Assembly: GCF_014268275.3 (NCBI RefSeq)
Contig: NZ_CP077084.1
Coordinates: 930,001 to 994,000 of the forward strand
DNA length: 64,000 bases
DNA from: Pseudomonas tritici
GTDB taxonomy: Bacteria > Pseudomonadota > Gammaproteobacteria > Pseudomonadales > Pseudomonadaceae
Direction of reading: 5' to 3'
Position 1 is the first letter of the stretch. Each line of letters begins with the position of its first letter. The notes beneath the pieces are model-generated. The model was given only the letters and a program-made list of their open reading frames with translations. It searched no databases and was not told where the DNA came from. Both the position numbers and the translations under genes were made by a program. Shown here in pieces: positions 1-8,380 of the stretch.

Positions 1-602
1 GCAACGCCTTCGGCATCATCGAAGATCACCTGGTGCCGCAGCAGACCCTGATGCCGCTGGTGTACCCGGTGACCACCGAAGCGCTGCCGGCGCCGATGTC
101 CTACGAGCAAGTAATCAGCGATTTCTACGACGCCGCCAGTGTCGACGTCGCCGCGCATTTGGACGCTGGCCGCGATGTGGCGGTGATCTGCGAAGGCGAC
201 CCGTTCTTCTACGGCTCCTACATGTACCTGCACGACCGCCTCGCCGAACGCTACGAAGCGCAAGTCATCCCAGGCGTGTGCTCGATGCTAGGTGGCGCCT
301 CGGTGCTGGGTGCGCCGTTGGTGTATCGCAACCAGAGCCTGTCGGTGTTGTCAGGCGTGTTGCCACATGAGGACCTCAAGCGGCGCCTGGCGGATGCCGA
401 CGCGGCGGTGATCATGAAGCTGGGCCGTAACTTCCCCAAAGTGCGCCAGGTGCTCGAAGAACTCGGCCTGGCCGGGCGTGCGCTCTATGTGGAACGCGCG
501 ACCATGGCCAACCAGAAAATCGTGCCGCTGGATCAGGTGGAACCGATGTCGTCGCCGTATTTCTCGCTGATCATCGTGCCTGGCGAACGGTGGCAAGGTT
601 GA
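1..602 (+). CDS. cobI: Precorrin-2 C20-methyltransferase, C-terminal part (5' end outside window)
   Basis: The reading frame is open from base 3 of the window, so this is the 3' part of a gene that starts upstream. About 199 residues are visible. They contain the SAM-dependent tetrapyrrole methylase segment [15 protein letters not shown] followed by the [12 protein letters not shown] stretch, the usual second half of the precorrin methylase fold. CobI adds the C20 methyl group to precorrin-2 during aerobic cobalamin synthesis in the cytoplasm. The stop codon TGA shares its last base with the ATG of the next gene, cobJ, the normal partner in this pathway. This indicates translational coupling. 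The assignment to CobI rather than another precorrin methylase rests on the sequence feel of the family plus the cobJ neighbour. Confidence 0.88.
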   Translation, partial: NAFGIIEDHLVPQQTLMPLVYPVTTEALPAPMSYEQVISDFYDAASVDVAAHLDAGRDVAVICEGDPFFYGSYMYLHDRLAERYEAQVIPGVCSMLGGASVLGAPLVYRNQSLSVLSGVLPHEDLKRRLADADAAVIMKLGRNFPKVRQVLEELGLAGRALYVERATMANQKIVPLDQVEPMSSPYFSLIIVPGERWQG

Positions 603-2239
603 TGCGCCCGGCGATTGTCATCCTGGGGCAGGGCAGCCTGGCGACTGCGCGCCAGATCCAGCAGGTTTACCCAGGCGCGGTGATCCACGGCTTGGCCGGA
701 CGTGTTGAAGGGGCTGACCAGGCCTACAGCGAGTTCGGCGCGACCCTGCGCCAGCTCTATCAACACGGCACGCCGCTGATTGCCCTGTGCGCCGCCGGCA
801 TCGTCATACGCACCCTGGCGCCGTTGCTGCTGGAGAAAGGCGAAGAACCCGCCGTGCTGGCCGTGGCCGAAGACGGCAGCGCAGTGGTGCCGTTGCTCGG
901 TGGCCTTGGCGGTGTGAATGTCATGGCGCGCGAAATCGCCGCTGCCTTGAACGTTGCCGCTGCAATCACCACCAGTGGCGAGCTGCGTTTTGGCACCTGC
1001 CTGCTTAATCCACCGATGGGTTATGAGCTGGCTGATCTGGAGCTGGGCAAGCGGTTTGTCTCGGACTTGCTGGCCGGCGAAAGCGTGCGCATCGAAGGCG
1101 CGGCGCCGTGGCTGGAGCAGGCCAACTTGCCTCAGGATCAACAGGCGCGCCTGGCGATTCATGTGGGCAGCGCCGAGCGCACGCCTGCGGCCAATGAATT
1201 GTTGATCTACCCGAAGAATGTATGTGTTACGTGCAAACCAGGCGTGCAATTGGCTGAGCGTGTGCGCACGGCCTTGCATAAGGCGGGTATCGCCGTGCAA
1301 TCCCTGGCCTGCTTGCTGGCCAGTGATACGCAAATGGCCGAAGCATCGTTGCATGAAGCGGCTCTGGAACTCGGCGTACCGCTGCGGTTTGCCAGTGTTA
1401 CCCAGGACGCCGACATCCTCATCAACGTTGCCGAGCAACCCCTGGACCTGGCGCAAGTCGGTCGCCCCCGTGGCCGACTGGCCGTGATCGGCCTGGGCCC
1501 CGGCGCTGCCGAATTGATGGTGCCCGCGGTGAAAGCCGAACTGGCGCGTTGCACCGACGTGCTCGGCTACGAAACCTACGTGCGCATGGCCGGGCCGTTT
1601 CGCGACGATCAGGTGCAGCACTGCACCGACAACCGCGAAGAAATGCAGCGTGCGCGCCACGCCTTCGAGCTGGCCGCGCAGGGCCGTTCGGTGGTGGTGG
1701 TGTCGTCCGGCGACCCTGGCGTATTTGCCATGGCCGCCGCGGTAATCGAGGCCTTGCACGAGTCCAGCGACCCGGCCTGGCATCAGGTCGACCTGGAAAT
1801 CCTGCCCGGCGTCTCGGCCTCCCTGGCCACCGCCGCCCAGGCCGGTGCGCCGTTGGGCCATGACTTCTGCGTGATGTCGCTGTCGGACAACCTCAAGCCC
1901 TGGTCGATCATCGAGAAGCGCCTGGACCTGGCGTCCCAGGCCGATCTCGCCCTGGCGTTCTACAACCCGATTTCCCGTTCGCGCCCGTGGCAACTGGGGC
2001 GTGCCCTGGAAATCGTCGCGCTGCATCGCACGCCGCACACACCGGTGGTGCTGGGCCGCGATATTGGCCGTCCGGGGCAGACCTTGCGTGTCACCACGTT
2101 GGGGCAACTGACGCCGGACCAGGTGGACATGCGCACCATGGTGCTGATCGGCTCGTCCACCACCTGCACATTCCCCCGTGCCAGTGGCGGTGAATGGGTA
2201 TACACACCGCGCTGGTATGGCGAGAAACCTGCCTGCTGA
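602..2239 (+). CDS. cobJ: Fused CbiG-like / precorrin-3B C17-methyltransferase
   Basis: The protein has about 545 residues, roughly twice the length of a stand-alone CobJ. Residues 1 to about 285 look like a CbiG-type domain (ILGQGSLATARQIQQVYPG near the start, GGLGGVNVMAREIAAAL later). From about residue 292 a SAM-dependent tetrapyrrole methylase begins with RLAVIGLGPGAAELM and continues with VSSGDPGVFAMAA and EILPGVSASLATAAQAGAP, as in CobJ. CobJ methylates C17 and drives ring contraction. CbiG opens the delta-lactone in the anaerobic route, and CbiG-CobJ fusions are known in pseudomonads. I chose the ATG at 602 because it overlaps the cobI stop (TGATG). A GTG at 590 would be an in-frame alternative. 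The gene is followed by a clear rho-independent terminator. Confidence 0.9.
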   Translation: MRPAIVILGQGSLATARQIQQVYPGAVIHGLAGRVEGADQAYSEFGATLRQLYQHGTPLIALCAAGIVIRTLAPLLLEKGEEPAVLAVAEDGSAVVPLLGGLGGVNVMAREIAAALNVAAAITTSGELRFGTCLLNPPMGYELADLELGKRFVSDLLAGESVRIEGAAPWLEQANLPQDQQARLAIHVGSAERTPAANELLIYPKNVCVTCKPGVQLAERVRTALHKAGIAVQSLACLLASDTQMAEASLHEAALELGVPLRFASVTQDADILINVAEQPLDLAQVGRPRGRLAVIGLGPGAAELMVPAVKAELARCTDVLGYETYVRMAGPFRDDQVQHCTDNREEMQRARHAFELAAQGRSVVVVSSGDPGVFAMAAAVIEALHESSDPAWHQVDLEILPGVSASLATAAQAGAPLGHDFCVMSLSDNLKPWSIIEKRLDLASQADLALAFYNPISRSRPWQLGRALEIVALHRTPHTPVVLGRDIGRPGQTLRVTTLGQLTPDQVDMRTMVLIGSSTTCTFPRASGGEWVYTPRWYGEKPAC

Positions 2240-2261
2240 AAACGGCCTGCAGGTTGCCGGA

Positions 2262-2318
2262 AAGCTCCGAATGATCCAGGGATATTCCTGGCGTTGTTCG
2301 GGGCTTTTTCTTTTTTTT
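2262..2318 (+). terminator. Rho-independent terminator of the cobI-cobJ operon
   Basis: The arms AAGCTCCGAA and TTCGGGGCTT pair with one G-T, enclosing a second small hairpin (CCAGG-GATATT-CCTGG), and are followed by a run of Ts. It lies 22 bases after the cobJ stop. Confidence 0.85.
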
Positions 2319-2475
2319 GCGACGAAGTCTGGAGGCTCACCCGTTACGCCACGCGATTGCTGGGCGCGGTAGTTTTACGTGGCGCGGCAAGGGATGTTTG
2401 TCGTCTGGTAAGCCCGTCGGTGGGTGGACTAGGGTGGACATAAGCCCCGAGTTGGGGTGCTTGTGGAGAGTCAAA

Positions 2476-3255
2476 ATGGAGCGACATCACAGAAGGATCA
2501 ACAGTAAACAAAGGCGCAAATTGATTGCCGCCTACAAACTGCCGGGAGCGCCAGGAGCGCTGAAGGCGTTGCCGATGGACACTGAGGACGATTTCAATGC
2601 GGCGGTGGTCAACAACAGCGTGATTTCGTTTGCCGATGGCCTGTCGGGCCTGAACCGGGAATACATTCGCAAGAGCTATCTGCTGGCCAGCAGCTACGTC
2701 AGCGATGTGTTGAAAATCCAGCGCGGTACCGAGGTCTGGTACGAGGAATTTATCAAGGTGATGGTCGGGTTGGGCTGGCTGCCGGTACGCAGCCGTTTCG
2801 AGCGGGTCTCACGTTCGGGCAAGGGGCTGACCGTGCAGTTGGCGGTGCTGAATATCATCGCCGCCATGCTGGCATCGACGTCATTGTCCGCAGCGTTGCT
2901 CGCGGCTTTGCCTAAATTGGCCGCCGATGCGTTGGAGGCGTTGAAGCAGACGCCGGCGAATTTCGAGTTGTTCAAACGCAACAGCGCGGTGCACCAAGGC
3001 GGTGATTTCGGCCTGGCTTCCTGTGCCGAAACAGAGGGTGAATTGATGATGGTGCTGGTGACCTACAGCACCCACAGCGTGAGCAAACAGGTAGGGCTGC
3101 CATTCCTGGAATGGGACAGCTCCTCGTTCGAGGCTTTCAGCGGGCAGACGTGCCTGGTGCTGAATACCTCGGTGGTCAACGAAAAGACTATCCAATTGAT
3201 GCGCGAGAGCGCGGGTGACAAGGTGCAACAGGCGATCGCCAAGTACCGGATCTAG
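2476..3255 (+). CDS. Protein of unknown function, 259 aa
   Basis: I do not recognise a family. The ATG at 2476 is preceded by GGAGAG at a good distance. Longer in-frame starts further upstream run through the intergenic region and lack a ribosome site. The N-terminus is basic (MERHHRRINSKQRRK), then comes a mixed alpha/beta part. Around residues 118-150 lies an Ala/Leu-rich stretch (LNIIAAMLASTSLSAALLAA) that could be a membrane helix or a buried amphipathic helix. The C-terminal part has beta-like segments (ELMMVLVTYSTHS, CLVLNTSVVN). No signal peptide, metal motif or nucleotide-binding loop is visible. It stands alone between the cob terminator and a convergent marC-like gene, and the two stop codons overlap in the sequence CTAG. 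Codon use looks native. Confidence 0.75.
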   Translation: MERHHRRINSKQRRKLIAAYKLPGAPGALKALPMDTEDDFNAAVVNNSVISFADGLSGLNREYIRKSYLLASSYVSDVLKIQRGTEVWYEEFIKVMVGLGWLPVRSRFERVSRSGKGLTVQLAVLNIIAAMLASTSLSAALLAALPKLAADALEALKQTPANFELFKRNSAVHQGGDFGLASCAETEGELMMVLVTYSTHSVSKQVGLPFLEWDSSSFEAFSGQTCLVLNTSVVNEKTIQLMRESAGDKVQQAIAKYRI

Positions 3256-3848
3256 GGCACCAGGTAGCCGCGCACCCCGGTAAAGATGATTTGCGCGGCC
3301 AAGGCGCACACAAACAATCCCATCAATCGACTGACAATCTGCAAGCCCTGATCACCGAGGATGCGTTCGATACGGTTGGACAGGTACAGCACCACGCCGA
3401 CCGTGAGGCTGGCCAGGGCGATGCTGAGGATGGCGGTGAGCTTGTCATCCCAGTGCGGCTGGCTCACGCCCATCACCAACAGTGCACCAATGGTGCCGGG
3501 GCCGACGGTGAGGGGAATGGTCAGCGGCACGATGGTCACGTCCTGCTGCACGTTGTCGGTCTGCACGGCCGACTTGCCTTGGGCCATGCCCAGGGCAGAG
3601 ATAAACAGCACACTGCCGGCGCCGATGCGGAAGGCGTCGACGGTGATGCCGAACACGCTGAAAATCACCCGGCCGAACAGGTAGAGCAACACGCTCGAGA
3701 CCAGGGTCGCCAGCGCCACTTTCCAGGCCAGGCGCCGACGCTCTTTGCTGGAGTAGCCGCGAGTAAGGCTGATAAAGCAGGACAGCACGAAGAACGGGCT
3801 GTAGAGCACCAGCATTTTCAGGTAGACGCTGAATAACACGTGGAGCAT
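3252..3848 (-). CDS. MarC family integral membrane protein
   Basis: The protein has 198 residues, the usual MarC/YchE length, and begins MLHVLFSVYLKMLVLYSPFF at the ATG at 3848. The open frame continues further upstream only through a REP palindrome. Six hydrophobic segments can be traced, including VALATLVSSVLLYLFGRVIF, RIGAGSVLFISALGMAQGK, TIVPLTIPLTVGPGTIGALL and IVSRLMGLFVCALAAQIIF. The motif LTIPLTVGPGTIG is characteristic of the family. MarC proteins sit in the inner membrane. Their transport substrate is not established, and the old link to multiple antibiotic resistance has been disputed. It is convergent with the unknown gene on its 3' side, with stops overlapping in CTAG. Confidence 0.88.
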   Translation of the reverse strand: MLHVLFSVYLKMLVLYSPFFVLSCFISLTRGYSSKERRRLAWKVALATLVSSVLLYLFGRVIFSVFGITVDAFRIGAGSVLFISALGMAQGKSAVQTDNVQQDVTIVPLTIPLTVGPGTIGALLVMGVSQPHWDDKLTAILSIALASLTVGVVLYLSNRIERILGDQGLQIVSRLMGLFVCALAAQIIFTGVRGYLVP

Positions 3849-3905
3849 GTGAGTGGCTCGCGGGCGGAAAAAGTGTGGGCAGTCTATCAGGCGAAACAAA
3901 TCAAA

Positions 3906-4035
3906 TGTGGGAGCTGGCTTGCTGTGGCGAGGGAGCTTGCTCCCGTTCGACAGCGCAGCTGGAGTCGTTTTTTTTGGGGGCGCTTCGCACCCCAGCGGGA
4001 GCAAGCTCCCTCGCCACAGCAAGCCAGTTCCCACA
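3906..4035. repeat. Composite REP palindrome
   Basis: Two 39-base arms form an almost perfect inverted repeat. The outer part is TGTGGGAGCTGGCTTGC, the common REP end of this genome. The inner part, TGTGGCGAGGGAGCTTGCTC, resembles a second REP family. One family therefore seems nested in the other. The centre carries a T-tract and a further small hairpin (GGGG-CGCTTCGC-CCCC type). The element separates the marC-like gene from the end of retS and may act as a transcription stop for retS. Confidence 0.85.
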
Positions 4036-4052
4036 GGGGACTGTATTTCAAG

Positions 4053-6824
4053 TCAAGAAGGCGCGTGCTCCGGGCGCTGCTGACGCTGCGCCACCCAGAA
4101 CTCCACCAGCTCACGCAACTGCGACAACTCCACCGGCTTGGCCATGTGCCCGTCCATCCCAGCCTGGCGTGCACGTTCTTTGTGCTCCGAGAGGATATGC
4201 GCGGTAAGCGCCACCACCGGTGTGCGAATGCGCTGGTGGCTGACTTCCCACGCACGCAGTTGCTGAGTCGCCGAGAAGCCATCGAGGATCGGCATTTCGC
4301 AGTCCATCAACACCAGGTCATAACGCTGGGCTTTCATCGCCTCCAGCGCTTCTTCGCCGTTGCTGGCGGTGTCCGGGTTGAGGTTGAGCTTGCCGAGCAT
4401 GCCACGGATCACTTTGGTGGAAATGCTGTTGTCCTCGGCCACCAGGATGCGGAAATCGCTGGGTACGGTGACGGCTGCTGGCGCGCTGGGCAACGCACGC
4501 GGTGGTACGGTGCCTTTGCTGCGCTGGGTCAGTTCATCCGCCAGGGTGGTCTTGAGCGTGTAACCCGCGACTGGCTTGGCGAGGATGCGTTTGATCCCGC
4601 AGTTGCGCGCGATGATCTTGCTCGGCGCGTTGCTGATGCCGGTGAGCATGATCAGCAGGATGTCGTGGTTCAGGCTCGGGTCTTCCTTGATTTTCGCTGC
4701 CAGTTGCATGCCGGTCATGCCGGGCATGTTCTGGTCCAGCAGCACCACATCGAAGTAGTCGCGCAGGTGCGCCTTGGTACGCAGCAACGCCAGGGCCTCC
4801 TTGCCCGATGGCACGGCGCTGACGTTAAGGCCCCAGGCCGAGCATTGCTGCACCAGCACCTTGCGGCAGGTGTCGTTGTCGTCCACCACCAGCACCCGCG
4901 CGCCTTTGAGCGGGCCGTCGAGGTCGGAGGTCGGGTGTTCCAGGCGTTCCGGGTCCAGCGGCAGGGTCAGCCACAGGGTGCTGCCCTGATGGCTGCCGCT
5001 TTTGATGCCGAACTCCCCGTTCATCAGCAGGATCAACTGGCGGGCGATAACCAGGCCCAAGTGGCCGTTCAAACGGGTGGCCGAGAAGAAATTCTTGCTG
5101 TGCAGTTCGCTGTGCAGCAGGGCGTCGCGCTCGGCCGCTTCCATCGGCAGGCCGCTGTCTTGCACGGCAATGCGCAGGCGTGGCTTGGTGCTGCGATCGT
5201 CCAGGGCAACCACGATCAGCACTTCGCCTTCGTCGGTTTTTTGCAGGGCGTTTTCCAGCAGGCTCAACATGGCCTGGCGCAGGCGTGTCGGGTCGCCGCT
5301 GATCACGCGGGGCACCTGGGGCTGGATAAAACTGATCAGTTCGACGTTCTGCTGTTCGGCCTTGGCGCGGAAGATGCTCAGGCAATCTTCGATCAGCGCA
5401 TTGAGGTCGAACTGCACGTCGTCCAGTTCTATCTGGCCGGACTCCAGCTTGGAGATGTCGAGGATTTCGTTGATCAGGGTAAGCAGTTCATTACCTGCGC
5501 TGTGGATGGTTTGCACGTAGTCGCGCTGTTTCACCGACAGCGGCGTGCCCAGCAGCAGCTCGGTCATGCCGAGCACGCCGTTCATGGGGGTACGGATTTC
5601 GTGGCTGATCTTGGCCAGGAACTCGGCCTTGGCGGCGATCTCGGCATTGCTCGCTGCCAGGTCGCGACTGAGGCTGAAACGTGCCTCGACAATCGCGCGC
5701 TGGCGTTCGCCCAACGCCAGGCTCATCAACAAGCCGCTGAGGCAGATGAACGCCAGCAGCGTGACGATCAGGCCCTGGGGCGAAATCATCGTCAGGCCAA
5801 GCAGCGCCGGCAGGATGATCAGCGTACCGATGTTGAATACCACCATTGCCGCCACGAACAAGCGTGCCGGGCGGTAGCCTTTCTGCCAGTGACAGGCCGA
5901 GATAAACAGCATGCTCAAGCCAGCCAGGGCCACCAGCGCGTACGTGATGATGTTCAGCGGCAGGGTGTTGACGAACAACAGCAGCAGGCCGCACAGCACG
6001 ATGACCAGGATGTCGGCCATCAACAGCTTGTTCAGTGGATGTGGGCCCAGAGGCATGAAGAAACGGTAGGCAAACATCAGCCCGCAGGGCGCGGTCAGCA
6101 GCAACGCCAGGTAGGCGCCCGGTGTCTGGATCGCATGCCAGTTCGGCAGCCATGGGCCCACCAGGTTCAGCAATAGCGCCAGGCTGAGCATCAACAGCGC
6201 TTCGCAGGCCGCCAGCCACAGGCTGCTGCGTGAGCGGTGGTAGGCGAAGCGCGTGAGGTTGTGCAGGATCAGCATCAGCAGGCAGCCGAACAATAGGCCG
6301 TAGATCAGCGTCTGGGTCTGGTCGGCGGCGGCGAGCACAGCCGGTTCCAGGGTGATATACGGGCGCAGTTCGTGCTCCGAGACCAGGCGCAGGTAAACCT
6401 CTAACGGTTTCTGGCTCTGGGGCATCGGCAGCATGAAGTCGCTGCTGGGCAACGGCCGCTCAGTCTGGGGCTGGCGCGTGCCGGTGCTCTGTTGTTCCAC
6501 CAGGGTATCGCCGTCCAGTACATAGAGGCTCAGGTGGGACAAATCCGGGGCAAATACCCGCAACACTTGCTCGTGTTTGCCGGGTTGCAACTTAAACCGT
6601 ATCCACAGCGCGCCGTTCGGTTCCGCGGCGCTGATGCGGTCCAGTTCGATGGGGCTGAATTGATTGGTGTAGCGTGAAGAGCGGATGTCGCTCAACTGCA
6701 GGTCGGCCTGTTCATCAAGCAATACTGCCCAGCCACTGCCTTGCGCGGCAGCCTGGGCCGGGAACAGGCAGAGCAGCGTCAGCAGGCTGACAGTAAAACC
6801 TATGGCGATCCTGAGCCAGCGCAC
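4053..6824 (-). CDS. retS: Hybrid sensor kinase RetS
   Basis: The protein has 923 residues. A signal peptide ends around AQAAAQG (residue 28), and residues 29-165 form a periplasmic 7TMR-DISM extracellular domain. Seven membrane helices span about 170-375. A HisKA domain carries the phospho-acceptor histidine at 408 (KISHEIRTPMNG), followed by a HATPase domain. Two receiver domains have the acceptor Asp at 697 (LLDQNMPG) and 841 (LMDCEMPI). This layout and the neighbours purD, purH and fis match P. aeruginosa PA4856, RetS. That protein binds the kinase GacS and keeps the Gac/Rsm cascade low, favouring motility and acute functions over biofilm. The ATP-site motifs are weak: DSGLP replaces the G1 motif DxGxG, and HLGL replaces GTGLGL. 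This fits a protein that acts on GacS rather than as an ordinary kinase. Confidence 0.92.
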   Translation of the reverse strand: MRWLRIAIGFTVSLLTLLCLFPAQAAAQGSGWAVLLDEQADLQLSDIRSSRYTNQFSPIELDRISAAEPNGALWIRFKLQPGKHEQVLRVFAPDLSHLSLYVLDGDTLVEQQSTGTRQPQTERPLPSSDFMLPMPQSQKPLEVYLRLVSEHELRPYITLEPAVLAAADQTQTLIYGLLFGCLLMLILHNLTRFAYHRSRSSLWLAACEALLMLSLALLLNLVGPWLPNWHAIQTPGAYLALLLTAPCGLMFAYRFFMPLGPHPLNKLLMADILVIVLCGLLLLFVNTLPLNIITYALVALAGLSMLFISACHWQKGYRPARLFVAAMVVFNIGTLIILPALLGLTMISPQGLIVTLLAFICLSGLLMSLALGERQRAIVEARFSLSRDLAASNAEIAAKAEFLAKISHEIRTPMNGVLGMTELLLGTPLSVKQRDYVQTIHSAGNELLTLINEILDISKLESGQIELDDVQFDLNALIEDCLSIFRAKAEQQNVELISFIQPQVPRVISGDPTRLRQAMLSLLENALQKTDEGEVLIVVALDDRSTKPRLRIAVQDSGLPMEAAERDALLHSELHSKNFFSATRLNGHLGLVIARQLILLMNGEFGIKSGSHQGSTLWLTLPLDPERLEHPTSDLDGPLKGARVLVVDDNDTCRKVLVQQCSAWGLNVSAVPSGKEALALLRTKAHLRDYFDVVLLDQNMPGMTGMQLAAKIKEDPSLNHDILLIMLTGISNAPSKIIARNCGIKRILAKPVAGYTLKTTLADELTQRSKGTVPPRALPSAPAAVTVPSDFRILVAEDNSISTKVIRGMLGKLNLNPDTASNGEEALEAMKAQRYDLVLMDCEMPILDGFSATQQLRAWEVSHQRIRTPVVALTAHILSEHKERARQAGMDGHMAKPVELSQLRELVEFWVAQRQQRPEHAPS

Positions 6825-6883
6825 GGCGAAATCCCTTCGTAGGTTGATGCACGGGGTAACTATGCGCGGGGAGGCCCGTATAC

Positions 6884-6906
6884 GGCAAGGGCCAGAGGCC
6901 CTTGCC
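6884..6906. other. Hairpin between retS and purD
   Basis: GGCAAGGGCC and GGCCCTTGCC form a perfect 10-base stem with a 3-base loop, 33 bases beyond the purD stop. There is no T-run on either side, so a classic terminator is not proven. It may weaken read-through from purD into retS or protect the mRNA end. Confidence 0.5.
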
Positions 6907-6938
6907 TAGCCGAACGGATAGCTACTGACGTCGGCGGC

Positions 6939-8231
6939 TTAGCTGTTTTCGCCACGTTCGCGGGCGATGGCGCGGTAGCCGATGTCTTTGCGGTAGAAGC
7001 AGCCTTTCCAATCGATTTTCGCGGCCAGCTTGTACGCTTGCTGCTGCGCGGCGTCGACACTGGCGGCCATGGCGGTGGCGCACAACACACGGCCACCGGC
7101 GGTCACGACCTGGCCATCCTTCAGCGCGGTGCCCGCATGGAACACCTTGCCTTCCAGCGTCGCGGCGGCGTCGAGGCCTTCGATGACGTCGCCCTTGTCG
7201 TAGTCGGCAGGGTAACCACCGGCCGCCAGCACAATGCCAACGCTCGGACGTGGGTCCCACTGCGCTTCAACCTTGTCCAAGGCCTGTGCCAGGGCGGCTT
7301 CCACCAGTAGCACCAGGCTCGATTGCAGGCGCAGCATCACTGGTTGGGTTTCCGGGTCGCCAAAGCGGCAGTTGAACTCGATGACTTTCGGGTTACCGGC
7401 TTTGTCGATCATCAAACCGGCGTACAGGAAACCGGTGTACACATTGCCCTCATCGGCCATGCCGCGCACGGTCGGCCAGATCACCAGGTCCATCACGCGC
7501 TTGTGCACGTCGGCGGTGACGACCGGGGCAGGGGAGTAGGCACCCATGCCGCCGGTGTTCGGGCCGCTGTCGCCGTCGCCGACGCGTTTATGGTCCTGGC
7601 TGGTGGCCATCGGCAATACGTTCTTGCCGTCGACCATCACGATAAAGCTGGCTTCTTCGCCGTCGAGGAACTCCTCGATCACCACGCGGGAACCTGCGTC
7701 ACCGAAAGCGTTGCCGGCGAGCATATCGCGCACGGCGTCTTCGGCTTCTTGCAGGGTCATGGCGACGATCACGCCTTTGCCGGCGGCCAGGCCGTCGGCC
7801 TTGATCACGATGGGCGCACCTTTTTCACGCAGGTAAGCCAGGGCCGGCTCGATCTCGGTGAAGTTCTGGTAGTCGGCGGTCGGGATCTTGTGGCGCGCCA
7901 GGAAATCCTTGGTGAACGCCTTGGAACCTTCCAGCTGGGCAGCGCCGGCGGTTGGGCCGAAGCAGTCCAGGTTGCGGCTGCGGAACAGGTCCACCACGCC
8001 GGCAACCAATGGGACTTCCGGACCGACGATGGTCAGGGACACATTCTTTTCAGCAAAGTCGGCCAGTTGTTCAAGGGCGAGCACGTCGATAGCAACGTTC
8101 TCGCACTTGGCTTCAATGGCGGTGCCGGCGTTGCCGGGTGCAACGAAAACTTTCTGGACGCGCGGGTCTTGGGCAACTTTCCAGGCCAGGGCGTGTTCAC
8201 GGCCACCGCTGCCAATGATCAAAACATTCAT
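6939..8231 (-). CDS. purD: Phosphoribosylamine-glycine ligase
   Basis: The protein has 430 residues, full length for GARS. The N-terminus MNVLIIGSGGREHALAWK is the signature of PurD. ATP-grasp features follow: KADGLAAGKGVIVA, EEFLDGEEASFIVMVDG, NTGGMGAYSPAPVVT and IEFNCRFGDPETQ. It joins glycine to 5-phosphoribosylamine with ATP, the second step of purine synthesis, in the cytoplasm. It lies downstream of purH on the same strand, separated by a 149-base gap occupied by a REP palindrome. The order fis-purH-purD-retS is the same as in P. aeruginosa. Confidence 0.97.
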   Translation of the reverse strand: MNVLIIGSGGREHALAWKVAQDPRVQKVFVAPGNAGTAIEAKCENVAIDVLALEQLADFAEKNVSLTIVGPEVPLVAGVVDLFRSRNLDCFGPTAGAAQLEGSKAFTKDFLARHKIPTADYQNFTEIEPALAYLREKGAPIVIKADGLAAGKGVIVAMTLQEAEDAVRDMLAGNAFGDAGSRVVIEEFLDGEEASFIVMVDGKNVLPMATSQDHKRVGDGDSGPNTGGMGAYSPAPVVTADVHKRVMDLVIWPTVRGMADEGNVYTGFLYAGLMIDKAGNPKVIEFNCRFGDPETQPVMLRLQSSLVLLVEAALAQALDKVEAQWDPRPSVGIVLAAGGYPADYDKGDVIEGLDAAATLEGKVFHAGTALKDGQVVTAGGRVLCATAMAASVDAAQQQAYKLAAKIDWKGCFYRKDIGYRAIARERGENS

Positions 8232-8262
8232 TTCAAAAACCTCTGGGAAACGCTGTGCTTCA

Positions 8263-8364
8263 CTGTAGGAGCGAGCTTGCTCGCGAAGATCGTCAACGAT
8301 AACGGGGGAAACCTGACACCCCGTGGCGCTCTCGGGCTTTTCGCGAGCAAGCTCGCTCCTACAG
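8263..8364. repeat. REP palindrome between purH and purD
   Basis: The arms CTGTAGGAGCGAGCTTGCTC and its complement continue into CGCGAA/TTCGCG, giving about 25 paired bases. It is a close variant of the other REPs, with CTGTAGGAGCGAGC ends in place of TGTGGGAGCGGGC. It lies inside the gap between two genes that are probably co-transcribed. Confidence 0.88.
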
Positions 8365-8380
8365 TCGAAAGCAGTGGTGT

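Noticed and set aside
1..602. Cobalamin riboswitch for the cob genes
   Set aside because: The upstream control region of cobI lies outside the window, and nothing resembling a B12 box was seen inside.
533..2107. Long minus-strand open frame of 524 codons opposite cobJ
   Set aside because: It is in the shadow of cobJ, rich in His, Gln, Arg and Gly as expected from reverse reading of GC-rich codons, and has no recognisable domain.
3840..6176. 778-codon plus-strand open frame opposite retS
   Set aside because: It is antisense to a clear retS gene. The composition (His, Gln, Val, Arg) is that of a mirror frame, and it starts inside a REP.
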